Under the pieces are notes generated by a model. It was not told the origin of the DNA, ran no database searches, and worked only from the letters and a program-made list of their open reading frames with translations. A program made the translations under genes and the position numbers. From the NCBI GenBank assembly GCA_018657655.1, contig JABHWQ010000536.1, positions 1 through 5,383 on the forward strand: a DNA stretch of 5,383 nucleotides. Reading direction: 5' to 3'. The DNA comes from Chloroflexota bacterium (GTDB taxonomy: Bacteria > Chloroflexota > Dehalococcoidia > SZUA-161 > SpSt-899). Shown piece by piece: positions 1-5,383 of the stretch (position 1 is its first letter; every line of letters begins with the position of its first letter).

Positions 1-1
1 C

Positions 2-253
2 AGCTTTGATATCAGGCAATCCGATGACGATATCAGCTATCTTGGTATGGATGAACTTGCCGTATGTGTTGAGGGAAAAAGGGATAGTGGCGGAATGCAG
101 TCGCTTTGCAGTGATGCAACCTCCTACGCACCTGTTAGGAATGTTATTGGCCACACCGGACTATTGACGGACATTGGCAAGTTACATCTGCATATTACGT
201 ACGAGAACATCAAGGCTCGAGTCAAGACGCTGGTTTCAGGGGATGACGGGTAA
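2..253 (+). CDS. C-terminal fragment of an unrecognised protein (5' end outside window)
   Basis: This frame is open from the first bases of the window to a TAA at 251-253, giving 83 residues. It carries on upstream of the first internal ATG at 47, so it reads as the tail of a longer protein rather than a 68-residue gene. The last third is the most conserved-looking part: it has a segment RNVIGHTGLLTDIGKLHLHI followed by a basic, probably helical end and a short acidic tail. No signal peptide, membrane segment or catalytic motif is visible. I do not recognise the family. Gene clusters combining C5-methyltransferases and Vsr often include GHKL ATPases, Z1 helicases or PD-(D/E)XK nucleases, so one of these is possible, but that is inference from context only. 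The gene converges on MTase A, with 107 bases between them in which I see no clear terminator. Confidence 0.55.
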   Translation, partial: SFDIRQSDDDISYLGMDELAVCVEGKRDSGGMQSLCSDATSYAPVRNVIGHTGLLTDIGKLHLHITYENIKARVKTLVSGDDG

Positions 254-360
254 GCTCAAATGTTTGCCCTAGATAACATGATGGCGAGCTGCCTGAGCCA
301 GATTACCGATACACTTGGATCTAATTTGATGATTATTTGTTCGATTTATCTTCTACGCGT

Positions 361-1422
361 TTAAGCTGTATGGGTCAGTATATGCTTGACGATCGTCTTT
401 CCTATAATCTGCCCCAGACGAACCGGAACGGCATTCCCAATATGGGTCGACAGACGTTCCGCTGATATCAACTCTTCGGGTAGATCTTTGGGAAAAAACT
501 CGTAATTGGGGGGAAAGGTCTGCAATAATGCCCCTTCGCGCAGAGAAAGCGCCCTATCTTGTTCTGGATGTCCGAATCGACCCGATCCAAACGAATTAAA
601 CTGAGTCGTAATCGTGGGAGAGGGTGTATCCCACTCCATACGGGCATAGACAGAGCTGTAAGTCTGACCTGATGATCGCCGATGGCATGGGGCTAACAAG
701 CTCTCATCCCAATCCCGCCAACTACCTCCTGGTCTAGATTTTTGAATGCGCTCCAGATTGATCTCCGTCAAGCCTCGAGCCCTATGCAAGCGATCTTGAG
801 TAGATACACCTCCAGCAGGGATTGGCTCCAAGTCACCGATGGTCTCACGAGTCATTTTCGGTGATGTGGCTTTGCTGGGATCAAGGCTAATAGGGCCTAG
901 GCGTGAAGCCAGCATGACCAATCGTTTTCTTTTTTGAGGAATGCCGTACGCAGTACAGTCGACTACCTCGGCACTGATTTCATATCCGAGATCTTCCTCA
1001 AGTTCGGTTATGAAATCGAGGAAGATGTCCTGTTTTTGAAGTAGAGGGACGTTTTCCATAGACACAACGTCGGGTTCAAGCTCCTTCAGTACTTTCCCAA
1101 ACTTTTTTATCAGCCCCCATTTCTTGTCTTTCCGCATCCCCTTGTATTTCTGTGTATGGGCACTGAAGGGTTGGCAAGGCGCACAACCGACGAGAATCCG
1201 CACCCCTTTTGAGGGATAAAGATCGTTCAATAGATCCGGAAGATCGGGATCTGCGATGTCCATACCTATGAATTTAGCTCTTTTGTTATTCTTTTCGTAG
1301 GCGAATTCGCAGGTAGAATCGAGGTCGACTCCAGCAAGCACGCGAATTCCTGATTTAATTAATCCATGCGTTAACCCACCCACACCGCAGAACAGATCTA
1401 CGGCCGCAGCGTTCCGAAGCAT
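361..1422 (-). CDS. DNA (cytosine-5-)-methyltransferase, Dcm-like (MTase A)
   Basis: This 353-residue enzyme should transfer a methyl group from S-adenosylmethionine to carbon 5 of a cytosine within a specific DNA site. Motif I is DLFCGVGG at residues 9-16, close to the N-terminus as usual. The catalytic loop is GCAPCQPFS with nucleophile Cys83. ENV is at 123-125, QKRKR at 163-167, and GNAVPV at 329-334 closes the fold. The target-recognition region lies at about 180-290 and includes PGGSWRDW (231-238) and GQTYSSVYARMEW (252-264). Motif IX-like RALSLREGALLQTFP is at 290-304. The length is typical for the family. The ATG start is supported by a GGGGAGG-type ribosome site five bases upstream on the minus strand. 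The protein is roughly half identical by eye to MTase B, including the recognition region. The site recognised cannot be read from sequence. I see no truncation or missing motif. Confidence 0.95.
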   Translation of the reverse strand: MLRNAAAVDLFCGVGGLTHGLIKSGIRVLAGVDLDSTCEFAYEKNNKRAKFIGMDIADPDLPDLLNDLYPSKGVRILVGCAPCQPFSAHTQKYKGMRKDKKWGLIKKFGKVLKELEPDVVSMENVPLLQKQDIFLDFITELEEDLGYEISAEVVDCTAYGIPQKRKRLVMLASRLGPISLDPSKATSPKMTRETIGDLEPIPAGGVSTQDRLHRARGLTEINLERIQKSRPGGSWRDWDESLLAPCHRRSSGQTYSSVYARMEWDTPSPTITTQFNSFGSGRFGHPEQDRALSLREGALLQTFPPNYEFFPKDLPEELISAERLSTHIGNAVPVRLGQIIGKTIVKHILTHTA

Positions 1423-1577
1423 GCCAACCTCCCCTTGAAAGACTTGCCTATTTATCCACCGCTATACAAATTTACACTACAAAGGAACTCCCCTGCAAGC
1501 CGAATCTCCTCTTCGGCTCTCGCTATTACTCACAGCCACAACCCAATGCCTATGAACATGGCACCGGTATTCGGTCC
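1423..1577. promoter_or_regulatory. Divergent intergenic region between MTase A and MTase C
   Basis: This gap must hold the promoters of two head-to-head methyltransferase genes. On the minus strand it contains the ribosome site of MTase A. No convincing -35/-10 pair stands out in either direction. The only strong structure is the 7+7 inverted repeat at 1498-1518, listed separately. On the plus strand I see no good ribosome site before the MTase C start. Confidence 0.5.
1498..1518. repeat. Perfect 7+7 inverted repeat in the divergent promoter region
   Basis: The arms AGCCGAA (1498-1504) and TTCGGCT (1512-1518) are exact reverse complements separated by a seven-base pyrimidine spacer. It sits between two divergently transcribed methyltransferases, so it could be an operator or a transcript hairpin. 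It is not followed by a T tract on either strand, which argues against an intrinsic terminator. The pairing is seen directly; a role is inference. Confidence 0.45.
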
Positions 1578-3041
1578 ATGCGAGCAGCGACTGGGGCAAC
1601 TCATGGAAATCCACGGTTAATGGGATCGACCGATACACAGCTGAGCTTGGATAAGCTACTTGCGGATGCACGGGTAACTGTCCGTGAATCCGCTGAAGAA
1701 CCACGGAATATCGAAGGGTTCGAACGAGACGAGACGCCTGTCGAAATAGCACCCTTACCCGGGTTAGGCAACCTACTTGAAGAAGCCCGTGCCAATCCTG
1801 AGCGATATGAGATAGATGCGGCGGAAAGGCTCTTGCGGAGGATTATGGCGACGCGAGCCGGTGGAAAGGTGGTCTCCATAGTACCCATATCCGGTGCCCC
1901 CTCGTCCGATACACCCGATGCCTTATTCGATGCGGCCTGGCTCCGACTCGATCAACGTCCGGCCAATGCTACTCCAACCCGCCTGGCTCCTGTCAAAGTC
2001 GTCGATCTATTCTGCGGCTGTGGGGGGATGACGCTGGGGATATCTGAAGCGTGCAGGGCGCTGGGGTTGGAGATGGAATGCGTATTGGCCTCAGATATAG
2101 ACCCGATTGCGCGCCAGACTTATAATGCCAATTTCCATCCTCAGCATTTACTTGAAGATGTGACCCAGGAAGTGTTAGATGGGTCACTTGGAGATGAGCC
2201 CACATCCGCAGAGAAGATATTGGCGGAGAAGGTGGGGACCATAGATCTTTTGGTCGGTGGACCTCCCTGTCAGGGGCATTCCAACCTCAACAATCATACA
2301 CGAAGGAATGATCCCAAGAACCGATTGATTGAGTCCATGGCTCGCTTCGCCGAAGTTGTCGATGTTCGGCATATCATCATCGAAAACGTGCCGACTGTGC
2401 TCAATGACCAGACCCGTTCCATACATACGACGAAGACAGCATTGATGGGTTTGGGGTATCGGGTAGAGAGTGTGGTGCTGAATGCAGCGGACTACGGGGT
2501 CGCACAGCAGCGGAAGCGGTATTTTCTAGTAGCCTCCAAAGATCTCCCAGTCAACACGAGCATGAGCCATCACCTAGGCTTGAGGCAACTCGGAGAATAC
2601 AGGGTTACAAGGCGATCCTTCGGTTGGGCATGTGAAGGCCTGGAATGCGCAATAGAAGGAAATTTCGATACTCCTCCGCAGACCTCGGAAGAAAATAAAC
2701 AGAGAATCGAATTCCTTTTTGATAAGGGTGATTACAATCTTCGCAAGGATCAGAGGCCCGAGTGTCATAGAAACGGCACCACGTATACTGCAGTCTATGG
2801 AAGACTAAAATGGAATGAGCCAAGTCCAACTATCACGCGCGGCTTCGGTTCAATGGGGCAGGGCAGATACGTCCATCCACACTGTAAGCGATTGATCACC
2901 CCTCACGAAGCGGCTCGATTGCAGTTTTTTCCGGACTTTTTCGACTTTGGAAATCCCCCAAGGAAAAGACTGCAATACATGATCGGCAATGCCGTTCCTC
3001 CCAAGCTGATCTATCTCCTCGCCCTACACTTGCTCCGATAG
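1578..3041 (+). CDS. DNA (cytosine-5-)-methyltransferase with N-terminal extension (MTase C)
   Basis: This is a 487-residue C5-cytosine methyltransferase using S-adenosylmethionine. Motif I VVDLFCGCGG begins at residue 141. The catalytic motif is GGPPCQGHS with nucleophile Cys231. ENV is at 269-271, Q310/R312/R314 form the QxRxR motif, and GNAVPP is at 470-475. The recognition region spans about 320-435 and ends with TYTAVYGRLKW (402-412) and PSPTIT (415-420), resembling the same part of MTases A and B, although the upstream half differs. About 138 residues precede motif I, where A and B have about eight. This extension is acidic and probably helical, with no domain I recognise. Start choice is uncertain: ATG 1578 has no ribosome site, while ATG 1620 (473 residues) has only a weak GGAA about 11 bases upstream. 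Either leaves the catalytic domain whole. The gene runs towards vsr and MTase B. Confidence 0.94.
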   Translation: MRAATGATHGNPRLMGSTDTQLSLDKLLADARVTVRESAEEPRNIEGFERDETPVEIAPLPGLGNLLEEARANPERYEIDAAERLLRRIMATRAGGKVVSIVPISGAPSSDTPDALFDAAWLRLDQRPANATPTRLAPVKVVDLFCGCGGMTLGISEACRALGLEMECVLASDIDPIARQTYNANFHPQHLLEDVTQEVLDGSLGDEPTSAEKILAEKVGTIDLLVGGPPCQGHSNLNNHTRRNDPKNRLIESMARFAEVVDVRHIIIENVPTVLNDQTRSIHTTKTALMGLGYRVESVVLNAADYGVAQQRKRYFLVASKDLPVNTSMSHHLGLRQLGEYRVTRRSFGWACEGLECAIEGNFDTPPQTSEENKQRIEFLFDKGDYNLRKDQRPECHRNGTTYTAVYGRLKWNEPSPTITRGFGSMGQGRYVHPHCKRLITPHEAARLQFFPDFFDFGNPPRKRLQYMIGNAVPPKLIYLLALHLLR

Positions 3042-3043
3042 AT

Positions 3044-3081
3044 GTAACTCTTATTCCGGGTAGCCTGCCTCGTAGGGTTAC
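3044..3081. terminator. Imperfect inverted repeat between convergent genes, possible bidirectional terminator
   Basis: The arms GTAACTCT (3044-3051) and AGGGTTAC (3074-3081) can form an eight-base-pair stem with one G-U pair in the MTase C transcript, around a 22-base loop. It occupies almost the whole 41-base gap between MTase C and vsr, which end facing each other. There is no T tract, so termination is a weak inference from position. Confidence 0.25.
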
Positions 3082-3082
3082 T

Positions 3083-3510
3083 CTAATCGAACCCCAAAGC
3101 ACCGATCCGACCCCGCAATCTCTCGAAATCATCCAATTCGCACTCCCATACTACGAGCACCTTGAACCCGAATCGGACCAGTGCATCCGTCTTCTCTTCG
3201 TTTCGTCTTTTGTTTGCCAGCAACTTATCCTGCCAGAACCTTTTGTTCGTTTTCGGGATCCTCCCCCGCGAGCGACCTTCGTGGAAATACCAGAAGCAAC
3301 CATTGACGAAGATCGCTTTCCGGCGTGACCAGTTGGCGATGTCAGGACGACCAGGTAGACCTTTCACATTGATCCGATAACGGACACCGACTCGGTGAAT
3401 AACCGGCGTACGAGGTGTTCGGCCGAGGTGTTCTTCTGGCAGACCCGTTTCATCAATGCGGATCTTTCGGGCGATGTCGTGGGCCCGTGGTCGGAAACGC
3501 AAGCTTTCAT
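3083..3510 (-). pseudogene. vsr: Very short patch repair endonuclease (Vsr-type), frameshifted
   Basis: Vsr enzymes nick DNA 5' to the T in T:G mismatches produced when 5-methylcytosine deaminates. The natural start is ATG 3510-3508, overlapping the MTase B stop as ATGA. That frame gives 40 residues with typical Vsr N-terminal sequence (SPERSALMKRVCQKNTSAEH, then LVRRLFTE) before drifting to a TGA at 3366-3364. The remainder, starting GVRYRINVKGLPGRPD, continues in another frame from 3388 to the TAG at 3083-3085. One base appears to be missing at about 3389-3391; restoring it gives about 142 residues, the usual size. The later part has the GRPD aspartate, FVNGCFW and VWECE. The residue after GCFW, His69 in E. 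coli Vsr, is tyrosine, and the next zinc-ligand cysteine (Cys73 there) is absent. An in-frame call from a TTG at 3502 would have about 38 spurious N-terminal residues. A sequencing error or an odd Vsr subgroup is possible. Confidence 0.85.
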
Positions 3511-4574
3511 GACCGTAGAACGCCGTGTTCCATCAGGTGTTCTACCATGCTCCGACCAATGGCTTTGGCCAATTCTACGGGAACGGCGTTCCCAATTTGT
3601 CCTCCTAGTCTGCTCATAGAGATGTCCATAGCCTTCGTATTAGGTCTGACGAAAGAATAATCCTGGGGAAAAGTCTGCAATAAAGCCCCTTCTCGAAGGG
3701 ACAACGCTCGGTTTTGTTCAGGATGGCCAAAACGTCCTGTGCCGAAGGAATAGAACTGAGTTGTGATAGTGGGAGAAGGGATATCCCAGGCCATCCGAGT
3801 GTAGACTGAAGTATAGGTTTGACCGGTTTTCTTTTTATGGCAGGTCAGTCTCAGCTCTTCATCCCAATCTAACCATGTCCCCCCAGGCTTTGAATTTCGG
3901 ATACGACGCATGTTGAGGGTTGATAGGCGTTGCGTCCGATGCAGGGGATCGCTTTTTGATACTCCACCAGCTGGAATGGCCTCAAGATGCCCAATGGTAT
4001 CTCGGACCGTTTTGTAGCGATCATATACCGAAGAGTCCAGTTCGAGCGGACCTAATTGGGACGCCATGAGCACCAATCTTCTTCGGATCTGGGGCACTCC
4101 ATATTTCCGACAATCGACCGCTTTTGCCCATACGTGATATCCCATCTGTGTAAGATTCGCGACAAAATCCCTGAAGACCGGCTGCCGGATGATCCGGGCG
4201 ACATTTTCCATTGATACCAGGGTGGGACGGAGCGCCCGCACTATATCTGCGAAGCGATATAGCAAATCGCCTCTCTTATCTTCCCGACTACTCATGTTTT
4301 TCTGGGTTTGGCTAGAAAAAGGCTGACAGGGGGCGCATCCTACGAGCACCCGCATATCGGTAGGGCCATATATAACTTCCAGCAACTCTGGTAACCGTGG
4401 ATCGTCTACATTCCGTTCAACGAATGCCGTTCCAGGGTTATTAGCCTCAAAGGCATAACAGCAATGTAAATCATTGTCGACGCCAGCTCGCACTGGAAGG
4501 CCGGCATTCAACAAGCCGTGACTGAGCCCTCCGACGCCACAGAAAATATCAACAACGGAAATTGATTCATACAT
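3507..4574 (-). CDS. DNA (cytosine-5-)-methyltransferase, Dcm-like, coupled to vsr (MTase B)
   Basis: This 355-residue C5-cytosine methyltransferase parallels MTase A along its whole length. DIFCGVGG is at 9-16, the catalytic GCAPCQPFS has Cys83, ENV is at 123-125, QIRRR at 162-166 and GNAVPV at 328-333. The recognition region carries PGGTWLDW and GQTYTSVYTRMAW, then TITTQFYSFGTGRFGHPEQ, nearly the same as in MTase A, so overlapping specificity is likely. The ATG at 4574 is preferred because it places motif I as in MTase A. An in-frame TTG at 4610 would add 12 residues (LVLLQIYWGGF-like) not seen in A. Just upstream of the ATG is a run of eight G on the coding strand instead of a normal ribosome site. 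The stop overlaps the vsr start as ATGA, indicating translational coupling and one transcript. All motifs are intact. Confidence 0.94.
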   Translation of the reverse strand: MYESISVVDIFCGVGGLSHGLLNAGLPVRAGVDNDLHCCYAFEANNPGTAFVERNVDDPRLPELLEVIYGPTDMRVLVGCAPCQPFSSQTQKNMSSREDKRGDLLYRFADIVRALRPTLVSMENVARIIRQPVFRDFVANLTQMGYHVWAKAVDCRKYGVPQIRRRLVLMASQLGPLELDSSVYDRYKTVRDTIGHLEAIPAGGVSKSDPLHRTQRLSTLNMRRIRNSKPGGTWLDWDEELRLTCHKKKTGQTYTSVYTRMAWDIPSPTITTQFYSFGTGRFGHPEQNRALSLREGALLQTFPQDYSFVRPNTKAMDISMSRLGGQIGNAVPVELAKAIGRSMVEHLMEHGVLRS

Positions 4575-4577
4575 AAA

Positions 4578-4585
4578 CCCCCCCC
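4578..4585 (-). repeat. G8 homopolymer directly upstream of the MTase B start
   Basis: Eight consecutive C on the plus strand read as eight G on the coding strand, three bases before the MTase B ATG. It occupies the ribosome-site position. Runs of this length can change by slippage in replication or transcription, which would alter spacing to the start codon. Whether it varies here is unknown. Confidence 0.6.
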
Positions 4586-4616
4586 AGTATATCTGCAGCA
4601 ATACAAGCAATGTCCA
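4586..4616 (-). promoter_or_regulatory. Candidate sigma70-type promoter for MTase B-vsr
   Basis: On the minus strand TGGACA (4616-4611) and TATACT (4591-4586) each match the -35 and -10 consensus at five of six positions, but the spacer is 19 bases, longer than the preferred 17. Initiation would then fall inside the G8 run, leaving a leader of only about ten bases. Another AT-rich promoter further upstream is equally possible. Confidence 0.22.
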
Positions 4617-4719
4617 TAGATAAACAGATTAAAAATAACTCTTTATAGGACAAGGATACTAATTTACAGGAATCTTTCATCGTATACAATGGCATAGCAT
4701 CTTCAGAATTTCGGACCTA

Positions 4720-4761
4720 ACCCATTGAGGAGAATTCATGGGTGATTATCCCGTAATTTGA
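4720..4761 (+). other. Seven-codon ORF with strong ribosome site inside a small hairpin
   Basis: GAGGAG at 4727-4732 stands five bases before ATG 4738, and the frame is MGDYPVI followed by TGA (4759-4761). ACCCAT (4720-4725) and ATGGGT (4738-4743) are exact reverse complements, so the ribosome site would sit in the loop and the start codon in the stem. It may be a leader peptide, the stump of a gene destroyed by rearrangement, or chance. No longer frame continues from it: the next frame is closed by a TAA at 4754-4756. Confidence 0.2.
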
Positions 4762-5000
4762 TGAAAAGCAGCAAAAAAATAAATGTTTCTACATTCAACC
4801 GACGCAAGTATTTTATGTCATCATCAACATAAATAATTGATTATAAAAACTATATGAAATTATTAAGAGCCTGTTGAGTTAAAACATAATTTGCTAGATT
4901 AGCTGGGATTTCTGGCCCTTTATCCAGGAGCAATTGTTATGCTTCAAACGGAATGCGAATTTTCTCTGGATTGAGTAAGCTATATTGACAGCTCAAACAG

Positions 5001-5006
5001 AGGAGG
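5001..5006 (+). promoter_or_regulatory. Ribosome binding site of orfA, sets the start
   Basis: A full AGGAGG lies five bases before ATG 5012. It decides against the in-frame TTG at 4985, which would place this site inside the coding sequence. Confidence 0.8.
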
Positions 5007-5011
5007 ATCAG

Positions 5012-5320
5012 ATGTCGGCCAAACGGAAACAGTATACACCCCAACAGAAGGTGTCGATTCTACGGCGCCATTTTATAGATGGAGTGGCCGTATCGGACCT
5101 GTGCGATGAGTATGGGATTCATCCCACCGTGTTTTACCGTTGGCAGAAGGCCTTTTTCGAAAACGGGGCCGCCGCCTTTCAAACCCAGCAGAGCCAGCAG
5201 GAGAAACAGTGGAAGAAGCAGATCACCACGCTGGAGAGCCGGCTGAGTCAGAAGAATGAAGTTCTGGCTGAGGTGATGGAAGAGCACGTGCGGCTAAAAA
5301 AAAGTCTTGGGGAGATTTGA
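5012..5320 (+). CDS. IS3-like transposase OrfA (helix-turn-helix protein)
   Basis: This 102-residue protein starts at an ATG with an ideal AGGAGG site. Residues about 8-50 form a helix-turn-helix of the kind found in IS3-family OrfA: a basic opening with YTPQQKVSILRRHF, then VSDLCDEYGIHPTVFYRWQK. This part should bind the element's terminal repeats. From about residue 58 to the end it is rich in Q, E, K and L (QQSQQEKQWKKQITTLESRL), consistent with the coiled coil or leucine zipper used for multimerisation. The length is typical of OrfA. The last codons overlap the A8 tract, where -1 slippage would fuse the product to OrfB and give the full transposase. The IS points away from the methyltransferase genes. 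Confidence 0.85.
   Translation: MSAKRKQYTPQQKVSILRRHFIDGVAVSDLCDEYGIHPTVFYRWQKAFFENGAAAFQTQQSQQEKQWKKQITTLESRLSQKNEVLAEVMEEHVRLKKSLGEI
5296..5303 (+). promoter_or_regulatory. A8 programmed -1 frameshift site (orfA to orfB)
   Basis: Eight A near the end of orfA read CTA AAA AAA AGT in the orfA frame. IS3-family elements commonly make OrfAB by -1 slippage on such a tract. After a -1 shift the reading continues as KSWGDLKGHWMDPKVRDQ without a stop to the window end. The tract and open frame are visible; actual frameshifting is inferred. Confidence 0.6.
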
Positions 5321-5383
5321 AGGGTCACTGGATGGATCCCAAGGTGCGCGACCAAGTCGTTGATTTTATTGGATATTGGCTGA
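5317..5383 (+). CDS. IS3-like transposase OrfB, N-terminal beginning only
   Basis: This frame is offset by -1 from orfA and overlaps its stop codon. It can begin at TTG 5317 or ATG 5332, or be reached by frameshifting at the A8 tract. It reads LKGHWMDPKVRDQVVDFIGYW and runs off the window. The expected DDE integrase core would come after the window end, so catalytic residues cannot be checked. Its placement directly after an OrfA with a slippery tract is the main reason for the call; 22 codons are too few to assign the family independently. Confidence 0.55.
   Translation, partial: MKGHWMDPKVRDQVVDFIGYWL

Larger units (their letters stand above)
4575..5011. other. Gene-free AT-rich intergenic region between MTase B and the IS orfA
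   Basis: No gene of normal length is visible in these 437 bases. The part next to MTase B should contain the operon promoter. The middle (about 4620-4870) is AT-rich and holds a seven-codon ORF with a good ribosome site at 4738-4761. From about 4870 the sequence probably belongs to the insertion sequence; this part includes an 11-residue ORF at 4939-4974 (CAGGAG site eight bases upstream) that may be chance. I cannot place the exact IS boundary because the right end is not in the window. Confidence 0.6.
4872..5383 (+). mobile_element. Left part of an IS3-like insertion sequence (right end outside window)
   Basis: The element is inferred from orfA, the A8 frameshift tract and the beginning of orfB. 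The left boundary is approximate: the sequence changes character near 4868-4875, and a TG at 4872-4873 would fit the usual 5'-TG end of IS3-family elements. Without the right end, neither the inverted repeats nor a target-site duplication can be verified. Confidence 0.55.

Noticed and set aside
1435..1620. A 61-codon plus-strand ORF from TTG 1435 ending in TAATG with ATG 1620
   Set aside because: No ribosome site, no recognisable protein features, and it mostly overlaps the divergent promoter region and the start of MTase C.
3083..3502. Intact 139-residue Vsr from TTG 3502
   Set aside because: Its first 38 residues do not resemble Vsr, while the overlapping frame from ATG 3510 does; the intact appearance comes from the frame being open upstream of the lesion.
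3162..3660. Plus-strand ORFs of 72-81 codons opposite vsr and MTase B
   Set aside because: They are antisense to well-supported coding sequence and have no family features or ribosome sites.
4575..4610. Twelve extra N-terminal residues on MTase B from TTG 4610
   Set aside because: MTase A begins eight residues before its motif I aspartate; the ATG at 4574 gives the same arrangement, and the extra residues include translation of the G8 run.
4985..4990. TTGACA matching a -35 promoter element
   Set aside because: A -10 would fall at about 5008, on top of the ribosome site and start of orfA, with nothing resembling TATAAT there.
5060..5287. A 75-codon minus-strand ORF with a hydrophobic leucine-rich stretch
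   Set aside because: It is the complement of the glutamine- and glutamate-rich coiled coil of OrfA; the hydrophobic look is a by-product of that composition.
1..5383. CRISPR array, tRNA or rRNA genes
   Set aside because: No regularly spaced direct repeats and no cloverleaf or conserved rRNA segments were seen on either strand.

Overview
The window is a bacterial DNA-modification cluster next to an insertion sequence. Base composition is middling (roughly half G+C by eye), and the coding parts contrast with an AT-rich stretch at about 4600-4900. Nothing identifies the host firmly. The gene types (Dcm-like C5-cytosine methyltransferases, a Vsr-type mismatch endonuclease, a two-ORF IS3-like element) are widespread in Gram-negative bacteria, and a proteobacterium or similar host is only a guess.

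Layout, left to right. (1) At 2-253 (+) lies the C-terminal end of an unrecognised protein whose start is outside the window. (2) At 361-1422 (-) is an intact C5-cytosine methyltransferase, here called MTase A. (3) A 155-base divergent gap contains a perfect 7+7 inverted repeat. (4) At 1578-3041 (+) is a second, longer C5-methyltransferase, MTase C, with about 138 extra N-terminal residues. (5) A short convergent gap has an imperfect inverted repeat. (6) At 3083-3510 (-) is a vsr-type endonuclease gene broken by a one-base frameshift near 3389-3391. It starts inside the stop codon of (7) a third methyltransferase, MTase B, at 3507-4574 (-), which is close in sequence to MTase A. (8) At 4575-5011 is a largely AT-rich gap, probably holding the promoter of the MTase B-vsr operon and the left end of an IS. 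(9) At 5012-5320 (+) is orfA of an IS3-like element, with an A8 slippage tract leading into orfB, which runs off the window.

How it fits together. All three methyltransferases have the catalytic PCQ, ENV, QxRxR and GNAVP motifs, so all look active. A and B share even the target-recognition region, which suggests identical or overlapping target sites, while C is more distant but keeps the same downstream half of that region. Vsr enzymes nick DNA at the T of T:G mismatches left by deamination of 5-methylcytosine, and they are commonly encoded with a C5-methyltransferase. Here the B-vsr pair overlaps as ATGA, as expected for a coupled operon. The vsr reading frame is split, however, and the position expected to hold the catalytic histidine is tyrosine, so repair may be lost while methylation persists. 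No restriction nuclease or helicase is visible. If this is a restriction-modification or defence locus, its effector lies outside the window, most likely to the left.
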